Assembly: GCF_028764065.1 (NCBI RefSeq)
Contig: NZ_JACOFN010000002.1
Coordinates: 1-64,000, forward strand
Source: Fructobacillus sp. CRL 2054
GTDB lineage: Bacteria > Bacillota > Bacilli > Lactobacillales > Lactobacillaceae
Direction of reading: 5' to 3'
Length of the DNA stretch: 64,000 bases
Part shown: positions 1-6,947 of the stretch, in pieces
Position numbering within the stretch: the first letter of the stretch is position 1
Layout of the letters: the number at the start of each line of letters is the position of its first letter
Notes under the pieces: generated by a model
The model's input: the letters and a program-made list of their open reading frames with translations, nothing else
Told to the model about the DNA's origin: nothing
The model's database searches: none
Position numbers and translations under genes: made by a program

Positions 1-228
1 CAATTTGCTAAGGATCCTAAGTTGTCAGCAATTTCTGGTCGTATGCACTCATCTGGTGAAGGTAAGTGGACTGTTGAAGAATCACTTGATTTGGAAGTTC
101 CAGCACCAGTTATTTACTTGTCACTTGTTATGCGTTACCGTTCATTGCAAGAAGATACTTTCTCAGGAAAGGTTGTTTCTGCTTTGCGTAACGGCTTCGG
201 TGGTCACGCAATGGACTCTGCTAAGTAA
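1..228 (+). CDS. gnd: 6-phosphogluconate dehydrogenase, C-terminal part (cut by window start)
   Basis: Only the last 75 codons are present, and the reading frame is open from base 1. The protein catalyses oxidative decarboxylation of 6-phosphogluconate to ribulose 5-phosphate in the cytosol. The visible tail contains SALRNGFGGHA close to the C-terminus, typical of the short YqeC/GntZ-type enzymes of about 300 residues rather than the 470-residue Gnd. The gluconate kinase and gluconate permease genes follow, so this enzyme probably uses the 6-phosphogluconate they supply. A terminator-like hairpin lies 22 bases after the stop. The family call rests on a fragment; the choice between short and long type is inferred from the tail. 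Confidence 0.85.
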   Translation, partial: QFAKDPKLSAISGRMHSSGEGKWTVEESLDLEVPAPVIYLSLVMRYRSLQEDTFSGKVVSALRNGFGGHAMDSAK

Positions 229-250
229 GCATTCGAAGAAACCTGCACTA

Positions 251-275
251 AGCTCCCTAATGCTGGGGGCTTTTT
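251..275 (+). terminator. Intrinsic terminator after gnd
   Basis: A 7-bp stem (AGCTCCC with GGGGGCT, one G-U pair) around an AATGCT-like loop runs into five T. It is modest in strength, so some readthrough into gntK is likely. Between it and gntK there is only a weak TAGAAT at 302-307 and a short inverted repeat TTATC/GATAA at 327-341. Confidence 0.6.
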
Positions 276-360
276 GTGTGGTCGCAACATGTATCACAGT
301 TTAGAATAATATGCTGTACCGACATTTTATCTTATAGATAAGTAAAGATGGAGACATAAC

Positions 361-1905
361 ATGGACTATATGATTGGAATTGACTTGGGGACAACGTCCA
401 CTAAGGCAGTTCTGTTCGACGATCAAAACCAAGTGGCTGCACAAGCTAACTTCGGCTACCCCCTTTACCGGGAAACAACCGATATGGCCGAAGAGGACTT
501 GGATGAAATTTTCGTAGCCTTTACCAATGCATTAGGCGAGGTAGTACGAAAGGCTGAGTTAGGCAAGGGAAACACGATTAAAGCCGTGTCTTTCTCATCT
601 GCCATGCACTCATTGATTGCCTTCGATAAGGATTGGCAACCATTGACTCGTGTGATTACTTGGGCCGACACACGTGCGGTCAAGTACACCGATGAATTGA
701 AGGCTTCTGGTTTGGGAATGGAAATTTACCAAAAGACCGGAACCCCAATTCACCCAATGGCACCTTTGTCAAAAATGCTTTGGTTGAAGAATGACCAGAC
801 CGCTATTTTTGAAAAGGCTGCTCACTACCTTGGAATTAAGGAATACTTGTTCCACCGTTTGTTCGGTTCTAACAAGATGGATATTTCAATCGCATCTGGA
901 ACCGGCCTCTTTAACATCTTTGAACTCGATTGGGATAAGCAGGCTTTGGAAGTAACTGGTTTGTCAAAGGACCAGTTGCCTGAACCTGTTTCACCTTATG
1001 AATATGAAACCGGTATGAACAAGGAATTGGCTGCTGTTATCGGTTTGCCAGACGATGTACCATTTGTCTATGGTGCCGGTGATGGACCTTTGTCAAACCT
1101 CGGTGTCGACGCCGTTCAACCAGGCGTCGCTGCCATCACGATTGGTACTTCTGGTGCCATCCGTGTCGTTTCAGATAAGCCAGTTATTGATCCAAAGGGA
1201 CGTACATTTACATACGCTTTGGATAAGGATCACTGGGTTGTTGGTGGACCAGTTAACAACGGTGGGGACGTCTTCCGTTGGGCCCGCGATAACCTCTTTG
1301 ATGCTGAAAAGTCAACAGCTGCCTTGCTTGGGCAAGATGCTTACGACTTAATGACTGAAATTGCCTCAAAGATTCCTGCGGGATCTGATGGCTTGCTCTT
1401 CCACCCATACCTTGGTGGCGAACGTGCTCCAATTTGGGATGCCAACGCTCGTGGATCATTCTTTGGATTGAACCATTCTCACACCCGTGCCAACATGCTC
1501 CGTGCCGTTCTTGAAGGAATTACCTTCAACGTCTACATGGTTTCATTGGCATTGGAAGAAGTGGTTGGTTCCTTGAAGTCCATTCAAGCAACCGGTGGAT
1601 TTGCACGTTCACCACTTTGGCGTCAAATGTTTGCAGATATTTTTGAACAACCTGTGACTGTTCCACAAGCCTTTGAATCAGGGGCTTTGGCAGCGGTTAT
1701 TGTTGCTCAAAAGTCACTCGGCCAAATTGACGATTTGTACGAGATTTCCAAGTACATTGGTAAGTCCAACACTTACCAACCTGATCCTGAAAACTTCGAA
1801 GCCTACCGTGAATTGGCACCTATTTTCATTCGCCTCTCACGTCAATTGCAGACGGAGTATGACAACATTGCCGACTATCAGCGTAAGCATACGCGTCCGG
1901 CTTAA
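361..1905 (+). CDS. gntK: Gluconate kinase (FGGY family)
   Basis: This 514-residue FGGY carbohydrate kinase should phosphorylate D-gluconate to 6-phosphogluconate with ATP in the cytosol. The N-terminal phosphate-binding segment IGIDLGTTSTKAVLFD is at residues 5-20. GAGDG is near 240, the GTSGAIR segment near 262, and the C-terminal FGGY motif GGFARSPLWRQMF starts near 411. A GGAG ribosome site lies 7 bases before the ATG. Placement between gnd and gntP fixes gluconate as the likely substrate; on sequence alone, xylulokinase-type enzymes of the same family would be hard to exclude. The length is normal for GntK of the Bacillus/Lactobacillus type. Confidence 0.9.
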   Translation: MDYMIGIDLGTTSTKAVLFDDQNQVAAQANFGYPLYRETTDMAEEDLDEIFVAFTNALGEVVRKAELGKGNTIKAVSFSSAMHSLIAFDKDWQPLTRVITWADTRAVKYTDELKASGLGMEIYQKTGTPIHPMAPLSKMLWLKNDQTAIFEKAAHYLGIKEYLFHRLFGSNKMDISIASGTGLFNIFELDWDKQALEVTGLSKDQLPEPVSPYEYETGMNKELAAVIGLPDDVPFVYGAGDGPLSNLGVDAVQPGVAAITIGTSGAIRVVSDKPVIDPKGRTFTYALDKDHWVVGGPVNNGGDVFRWARDNLFDAEKSTAALLGQDAYDLMTEIASKIPAGSDGLLFHPYLGGERAPIWDANARGSFFGLNHSHTRANMLRAVLEGITFNVYMVSLALEEVVGSLKSIQATGGFARSPLWRQMFADIFEQPVTVPQAFESGALAAVIVAQKSLGQIDDLYEISKYIGKSNTYQPDPENFEAYRELAPIFIRLSRQLQTEYDNIADYQRKHTRPA

Positions 1906-1912
1906 GAGAAAT

Positions 1913-1950
1913 AAGGGAGTGGGGCGTTTACGCCCTAAACAAATACCATG
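1913..1950 (+). promoter_or_regulatory. gntP translation start: SD, hairpin, AUG
   Basis: The only SD-like sequence (AAGGGAG, 1913-1919) ends 28 bases before the ATG at 1948. The gap holds the hairpin GGGCG-TTTA-CGCCC (1922-1935), extendable to 1920-1937. If folded, the hairpin shortens the effective spacing to about 10 bases. The same layout recurs at purR and glk. A second in-frame ATG at 1960 has no better SD. Confidence 0.5.
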
Positions 1951-3330
1951 GAATTTATCATGTTAATTCTGTCCATTTTGCTTTTGTTGGTCTTGATCAC
2001 CAAATTCAAATTGAACACATTCGTTTCATTGGTCATTACAGCGATTGTATTGGCTTTGCTCTTGGGTATGAACCCATCTAAGATTCCAAACGCCGTTTTG
2101 GGTAACCAGGGAATGGGAAACATCCTTGGTTCAAACGCCGTCATCTTCATTTTTGGTGGAATGATTGGCCGTTTGGTTGCTGACGCTGGAGGTTCTTACC
2201 GAATCGCTAAGACTTTGATTGCTTGGTTCGGTTTGAAGCGTTTGCAATGGGCCGTTTTGTTGGCCTCATTCATCATCGGAATTTCAATGATTTTCGGTGT
2301 TGGTATGGTGCTTTTGATTCCAATCGTCTTTGCGGTTGCTATCGAAGCCGGTGTGCCATTGCTATACTTGGGTATCTCAATGACAGCCGCCTTGTCATCT
2401 GCACAAGGTTTCTTGCCTCCACAACCAGCTCCTACAGCCGTTGCCTCACAGTTGAACGCTAACATTGGTTTGATGCTTTTGGTTGGACTTTTCGTGTCAG
2501 TGATTACTGCCGTTGTTGCCGGACCAGTCTTTACTAAGTTGGCTCAGAAGTATGCTCCTGATGCTTTCCAGTTTAAGGAACATATCGAAGCCGTTGGGGA
2601 TGTGAAGGAATACGATTTGGACAAGACACCATCATTTGGATTGTCTGTTTTGACTTCTGTTTTCCCATTGATCTTTATGATCATCGCAACCATTTACAAG
2701 TTGGTTGTAACGGGTGGTAAGACACCTAAGAACCCTGATGCTGTGTACCAAGTAATTGATTTCTTGGCAAACCCAGCGATTGCCATGACCATTTCTTTGA
2801 TTTTGGCCATCTTCACAATGGGGTTGATGCAAAAGCGTGATATGAAGACGGTTGGTGCTTCATTGAACGAAGGAATGAACGCCGTTTCAGGGATCTTGTT
2901 GATTGTTGGTGGTGGTGGAGCCCTTCGTGGTGTTCTTGTTACCTCAGGAATGTCAGATAAGATTGCCGACCTCTTCCAGTCATCTGGTTCAATGTCACCA
3001 ATTGCCATTGTTTTCTTTGCATGGGCAGTTGCCTCATTGCTTCGTATTGCCGTTGGTTCAGCCACAGTTGCCGGTATCACAGCCGTTGGTGTTGTGAACG
3101 GTATCTTGTTAGCCAACCCACACGGGGACATGCTTTTGGTATTGGTTGCCTTGGCCATCGGTGCCGGATCGTTGATTGCTTCTCACGTTAACGATGCTGG
3201 ATTCTGGATTTTCAAGGAATTCTTCGACTTATCAGTGAAACAGACTTTCCAAATCTGGACGGTTTTGGAAACGGTTATCTCCGTAACTGGTTTGATTGTT
3301 ATTTTGATTTTAACGGCGGTCTTAGTCTAA
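1948..3330 (+). CDS. gntP: Gluconate:H+ symporter (GntP family)
   Basis: This 460-residue polytopic membrane protein imports gluconate with protons. It is hydrophobic throughout, with about 12-14 predicted helices. The family-like segments FGGMIGRLVADAGGSYRIA (near residue 68) and GSATVAGITAVGVVNGIL and SHVNDAGFW in the C-terminal half are typical of GntP. It lies 42 bases after gntK with no terminator between, so both are probably on one message. The start at 1948 lacks a close ribosome site; the real SD appears to be upstream of a small hairpin. A strong terminator follows directly. Confidence 0.9.
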   Translation: MEFIMLILSILLLLVLITKFKLNTFVSLVITAIVLALLLGMNPSKIPNAVLGNQGMGNILGSNAVIFIFGGMIGRLVADAGGSYRIAKTLIAWFGLKRLQWAVLLASFIIGISMIFGVGMVLLIPIVFAVAIEAGVPLLYLGISMTAALSSAQGFLPPQPAPTAVASQLNANIGLMLLVGLFVSVITAVVAGPVFTKLAQKYAPDAFQFKEHIEAVGDVKEYDLDKTPSFGLSVLTSVFPLIFMIIATIYKLVVTGGKTPKNPDAVYQVIDFLANPAIAMTISLILAIFTMGLMQKRDMKTVGASLNEGMNAVSGILLIVGGGGALRGVLVTSGMSDKIADLFQSSGSMSPIAIVFFAWAVASLLRIAVGSATVAGITAVGVVNGILLANPHGDMLLVLVALAIGAGSLIASHVNDAGFWIFKEFFDLSVKQTFQIWTVLETVISVTGLIVILILTAVLV

Positions 3331-3334
3331 GACC

Positions 3335-3362
3335 AAAGCCACCGCTAAGGCGGTGGCTTTTT
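3335..3362 (+). terminator. Strong terminator of the gluconate genes
   Basis: An 11-bp perfect stem (AAAGCCACCGC with GCGGTGGCTTT, loop TAAG) is followed by T residues, beginning four bases after the gntP stop. Confidence 0.92.
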
Positions 3363-3392
3363 GCTTGCCGTCGTAAAATGTAAAAATGAATT

Positions 3393-3420
3393 TTGCATTT
3401 CAAAGTGTTTCTGGTAAAAT
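3393..3420 (+). promoter_or_regulatory. Promoter of the first APC permease
   Basis: A -35 TTGCAT at 3393-3398 and an extended -10 TGGTAAAAT at 3412-3420 are separated by 16 bases. Transcription would begin inside the inverted repeat that follows. Confidence 0.65.
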
Positions 3421-3455
3421 AGTGACCATCGGATGATTACTTACGAGTGGTCACT
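3421..3455 (+). repeat. 8-bp inverted repeat at the permease transcription start
   Basis: AGTGACCA (3421-3428) and TGGTCACT (3448-3455) are perfect complements 19 bases apart, starting immediately after the -10 box. They could form an operator for a dimeric repressor or a 5' leader hairpin. There is no T run after it, so it is not a terminator. Confidence 0.7.
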
Positions 3456-3478
3456 TTGAAAAGAGACGAAAGGTTATT

Positions 3479-5089
3479 ATGAAATCTAATAAAATTGGTT
3501 TATTGCAGCTGGTTCTGCTGGGGTTAGGTTCTTTGATTGGTTCCGGATGGTTGTTCGGTTCTTGGGAAGCAACCCGTGTGGCTGGACCAGCGGCTATCAT
3601 TTCTTGGGTGATTGGTGCCGTGGTTATCGGTGTCATTGCCTACACGTACGTTGAATTGGGAACGATGTTTCCACAGTCTGGGGGGATGTCAAAGTTCGCT
3701 CAGTACACGCACGGTTCACTGCTCGGCTTCATTGCTTCTTGGGCCAACTGGGTGTCTTTGATTACCTTGATTCCTATTGAAGCGGTTGCAGCCGTTCAGT
3801 ATATGGCAACATGGCCTTGGTCATGGGCGAACTGGACGCACCACTTCCTTGAGGGTGGTCAGATTACCACTCCCGGTTTGTTGGTTGTCTTTGCCTTCAT
3901 TGCCATCTTTACATTATTGAACTACTGGTCAGTGACATTGCTGACACGCTTTACGTCATTTATCTCCTTCTTCAAGTTGGGGGTACCATTGTTGACAATT
4001 ATTATGTTGACGATTGCATCTTTCCACCCATCAAACTATGGGTCAAACATGCATGAATTCATGCCATACGGTTCAGCCCCAATCTTTGCGGCGACGACTG
4101 TTTCTGGTATTATTTTCTCCTTCAACGCTTTCCAGACCATCATTAACTTTGGTTCTGAAGTGAAGGACCCTACGAAGGATATCTCACGTGGAATTGTGAT
4201 TTCACTTGGAATTGCGACTGTTATGTACATCTTGATTCAGTCGACCTTCATCACAGCCATCGAACCTTCTGAAATTGCAAAGTTCGGTTGGCATGGAATT
4301 GATTTCCAATCACCATTTGCTGATTTGGCTATCTTGGTTGGTTTGAACTGGTTATCAATCTTGCTTTATACCGATGCCTTTATTTCACCATTCGGAACCG
4401 GTGTTTCTTTCGCCGCTTCAACCGGTCGTGTCTTGGCAGCGATGGCATCCGACAAGCACATCCCACAATTCATTGGTAAGATTAACAAGAAGTACGGTAT
4501 CCCACGTATGGCGATGGTGACCGATGCTGTTCTTTCAATGATCATGGTTTCCTTGTTCCGTTCATGGGCAACTTTGGCCGCTGTTATTTCAACAGCGACA
4601 TTGATTGCTTACATGACTGGACCAGTTACGGTTATGTCACTTCGTGAAATGGCGCCAAACTTCACGCGTCCATTTAAGTCAAAGTCAATGAAGTGGATGG
4701 CACCATTGGCCTTTATCTTGGCATCACTTGCTACGTACTGGGCAATGTGGCCAACAACCATTGAAGTTATCTTGATTATCATCCTTGGTTTGCCATTCTA
4801 CTTCTACTATGAGTGGAAGCAAGGCTTCACTTGGGAAAAGACGAAGAAGCAATTGAAGGGTTCATTCTGGTTGCTTTCATACCTTATCGTTTTGTCAATT
4901 GAATCATACATCGGTTCAGTTGAATTTAACGGTGTGGGTTGGGTTCACTATCCATGGGACTTCGTGATGGTTGCCTTTGTATCCTTGGCGTTCTATGCCT
5001 GGGGTAAGGGTTCACACTTGATTACAAAGCACTTCAAGCGTGCTAAGAAGGTTAACGATACAGTTGACTACGAAGAACCAGCTGAATAA
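3479..5089 (+). CDS. APC-superfamily amino acid permease
   Basis: This 536-residue integral membrane transporter has about 12 hydrophobic segments. The N-terminal glycine-rich helix LVLLGLGSLIGSGWLFGSW (residues 11-29) is the APC substrate and ion-site helix 1. The segment SGIIFSFNAFQTIINFGSEVKDP near residue 205 is the conserved helix-6 region. Overall it resembles YveA-type acidic amino acid:proton symporters, but the substrate cannot be read from the sequence. It is transcribed alone, from its own promoter with an inverted repeat at the start point and with its own terminator. The ATG is preceded by AAAGG. The C-terminus is charged and cytosolic. Confidence 0.85.
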   Translation: MKSNKIGLLQLVLLGLGSLIGSGWLFGSWEATRVAGPAAIISWVIGAVVIGVIAYTYVELGTMFPQSGGMSKFAQYTHGSLLGFIASWANWVSLITLIPIEAVAAVQYMATWPWSWANWTHHFLEGGQITTPGLLVVFAFIAIFTLLNYWSVTLLTRFTSFISFFKLGVPLLTIIMLTIASFHPSNYGSNMHEFMPYGSAPIFAATTVSGIIFSFNAFQTIINFGSEVKDPTKDISRGIVISLGIATVMYILIQSTFITAIEPSEIAKFGWHGIDFQSPFADLAILVGLNWLSILLYTDAFISPFGTGVSFAASTGRVLAAMASDKHIPQFIGKINKKYGIPRMAMVTDAVLSMIMVSLFRSWATLAAVISTATLIAYMTGPVTVMSLREMAPNFTRPFKSKSMKWMAPLAFILASLATYWAMWPTTIEVILIIILGLPFYFYYEWKQGFTWEKTKKQLKGSFWLLSYLIVLSIESYIGSVEFNGVGWVHYPWDFVMVAFVSLAFYAWGKGSHLITKHFKRAKKVNDTVDYEEPAE

Positions 5090-5095
5090 TTTATC

Positions 5096-5126
5096 AAAAG
5101 TCGAATCGAAAGATTCGACTTTTTTT
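5096..5126 (+). terminator. Intrinsic terminator, GAAA loop
   Basis: A 12-bp stem (AAAAGTCGAATC with GATTCGACTTTT) is capped by a GAAA tetraloop and ends in seven T, right after the first permease gene. Confidence 0.93.
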
Positions 5127-5157
5127 AATATTTATTAAATTTTTCATGTGAGAGAAA

Positions 5158-5186
5158 TTGACATGCAGCAGAAATACTGGTAATAT
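5158..5186 (+). promoter_or_regulatory. Consensus promoter of the second APC permease
   Basis: TTGACA (5158-5163), 17 bases, then TAATAT (5181-5186). This is close to the sigma-A consensus and one of the best promoters in the window. Confidence 0.85.
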
Positions 5187-5221
5187 TCTAAGAAGTTTAT
5201 TAGAAAGAACTGAGGGGAATT

Positions 5222-6640
5222 ATGACATCAGAGAATAAAAAAGGTGCTTGGCTAAAAAAAGCTGATCCAAGCGCCTTTGAACAATCAGATAAGCATCTGA
5301 ATAAGACGCTTGGCGTAAAGGAAATGCTCGCTTTGGGTGTTGGAACCATTGTTGGTGCCGCCATCTTTACTTTGCCTGGTATTGTTGCCGCAACGCACGC
5401 TGGTGCAGCCGTGACGATTTCATTCTTGATTGCAGCCGTAGTTTCTGGCTTGACGGCCTTTGCCTACGCTGAATTTGCTTCTGTTTTGCCATTTGCAGGT
5501 TCTGTTTACTCTTGGGCTTCCGTTGTTTTCGGTAAAGTCTTTGGTTGGGTTGCTGGTTGGGCACTTTTAGCTGAATACTTTATCGCCGTTGCCTTCGTTG
5601 CAGCGGGGTGGTCAGCCAACTTTAAGCTCTTCTTGTCTTCATTTGGTTGGACTTTGCCAAATGCCTTAGCCAATCCATTGGCTGGTGGTAATGGGGGAAT
5701 CGTTGACCTCTTTGCCTTGTTGGCTATCTTGACAGTGACGACTCTTTTGTTCCGTGGAACGAAGAACACGGCCCGTGTTGAAAATACTTTGGTTGTTTTG
5801 AAGGTTGCCGTTATCATCCTCTTCATCATCGTTGGGGCAACCGCCATCCAGCCAAGCAACTACGCACACTTTATTCCTACCCATGTTGAAGGTACTACCT
5901 TCGGTGGTTGGCAGGGAATTGCTGCTGGTGCTTCCCAAATTTTCTTGGCTTACATTGGTTTTGATTCAATCGCTGCCAACTCAGCCGAAGCCAAGGACCC
6001 ACAAAAGACAATGCCACGTGGAATCATTGGTTCGTTGTTGATTGCCACTGCACTCTTTGTGACGGTTTCTATGGTTCTTGTTGGAATGTTCCACTACAGC
6101 CGTTACGCAAACAACGCGGCGCCTGCTGCCTGGGCCCTTCTTGAATCTGGTCACACTTGGACTTCACACATCCTGTCAGTGGTTTCACTGGCTGGTATGT
6201 TTACTGGTTTGATTGGAATGATGCTAGCTGGTTCACGTTTGCTTTACGCCTTTGGACGTGATGGTTTGTTGCCAAGCTTTTTGGGTAAGGTTTCTGAAAA
6301 GGGACAGCCAAACAACGCTTTGTTGACTCTTACAGTGATCGCCATCTTGATTGGTTCGGTCTTCTCATTTACTGAATTGGCTGACCTAATTTCTGCCGGA
6401 ACCTTGATTGCCTTCATGATCGTGTCACTTGGTATCTACGCCTTGCGTCCACGAGAAGGAAAGGACCTACCAGTTCCTGGCTTTAAGATGCCTTTTTACC
6501 CAGTTTTGCCAGCATTGGCAGCCCTTGGTGCAGGATACATCTTCTACACGTTGGATACACAAGCACAGCTTTACGCCGGGGCTTGGTTCCTAATCGGTCT
6601 CTTGGTTTACGCCTTCTACGGTGCCAAGAACTCAAAGTAA
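5222..6640 (+). CDS. APC permease, cationic amino acid transporter-like
   Basis: This 472-residue transporter has about 12 membrane helices. A cytosolic N-terminus of about 35 residues precedes helix 1 with MLALGVGTIVGAAIFTLPGI. IFLAYIGFDSIAANSAEAKD near residue 240 is the helix-6 signature shared by the CAT/YfnA group. MLAGSRLLYAFGRDGLLP near residue 335 is also typical. Amino acid import is certain at family level, the substrate is not. The start is preceded by TGAGGGG. The gene is monocistronic, with its own strong promoter and terminator, and is only about 30% similar by eye to its upstream neighbour, so this is not a recent duplication. Confidence 0.86.
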   Translation: MTSENKKGAWLKKADPSAFEQSDKHLNKTLGVKEMLALGVGTIVGAAIFTLPGIVAATHAGAAVTISFLIAAVVSGLTAFAYAEFASVLPFAGSVYSWASVVFGKVFGWVAGWALLAEYFIAVAFVAAGWSANFKLFLSSFGWTLPNALANPLAGGNGGIVDLFALLAILTVTTLLFRGTKNTARVENTLVVLKVAVIILFIIVGATAIQPSNYAHFIPTHVEGTTFGGWQGIAAGASQIFLAYIGFDSIAANSAEAKDPQKTMPRGIIGSLLIATALFVTVSMVLVGMFHYSRYANNAAPAAWALLESGHTWTSHILSVVSLAGMFTGLIGMMLAGSRLLYAFGRDGLLPSFLGKVSEKGQPNNALLTLTVIAILIGSVFSFTELADLISAGTLIAFMIVSLGIYALRPREGKDLPVPGFKMPFYPVLPALAALGAGYIFYTLDTQAQLYAGAWFLIGLLVYAFYGAKNSK

Positions 6641-6648
6641 GTTTTATA

Positions 6649-6674
6649 AAAGTCGGCCTCAGCCGGCTTTTTTG
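6649..6674 (+). terminator. Intrinsic terminator after the second permease
   Basis: A 9-bp stem (AAAGTCGGC with GCCGGCTTT, loop CTCA) is followed by a T run. Confidence 0.87.
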
Positions 6675-6687
6675 TTGCTTTAAATGG

Positions 6688-6714
6688 TTGACGGCGGCGC
6701 TCTTATGCTATAAT
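6688..6714 (+). promoter_or_regulatory. Promoter of the alaS T-box leader
   Basis: TTGACG at 6688-6693 and an extended -10 TGCTATAAT at 6706-6714. The spacer is 15 bases, short, which the TGn element may compensate. The expected start is near 6721. Confidence 0.65.
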
Positions 6715-6720
6715 GGCAGT

Positions 6721-6925
6721 ATTGATTGGTCATGCAGTAATGACTAGCCTTTAAGCGAGACCCTGGTTGGTGAAAAGGGTTAGGCGGCCATTTTCTGTGC
6801 TCCCAGTTGCAAGCCCGCAAGGGCGCTTTCCTGGCGTTACAAGGTTTGAGGTAAGACTTTAACAGTCATTACAAACAGCGGTGGTACCACGGTCACGCGT
6901 CCGCTCTTTGTGATGGCTTTTTCTA
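6721..6925 (+). promoter_or_regulatory. T-box riboswitch controlling alaS
   Basis: The leader of about 205 bases ends in the conserved T-box core GGTGGTACCACGG (6880-6892). Its UGGU bulge (6882-6885) would pair with the ACCA end of uncharged tRNA-Ala. The arms GTCAC (6892-6896) and GTGAT (6910-6914), followed by a T run, form a candidate terminator that overlaps the T-box core. A GCC at 6787-6789 followed by A, opposite an AGTA on the 5' side of stem I, is a plausible alanine specifier; that assignment is inferred. Uncharged tRNA-Ala would prevent termination and raise alaS expression. The 307-base gap before alaS is filled by the terminator, promoter and this leader. Confidence 0.87.
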
Positions 6926-6947
6926 TTGTTTTAAAAAGGAGCTGTCT

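Noticed and set aside
2694-3158. 154-codon minus-strand open frame
   Set aside because: Shadow of gntP without a start signal.
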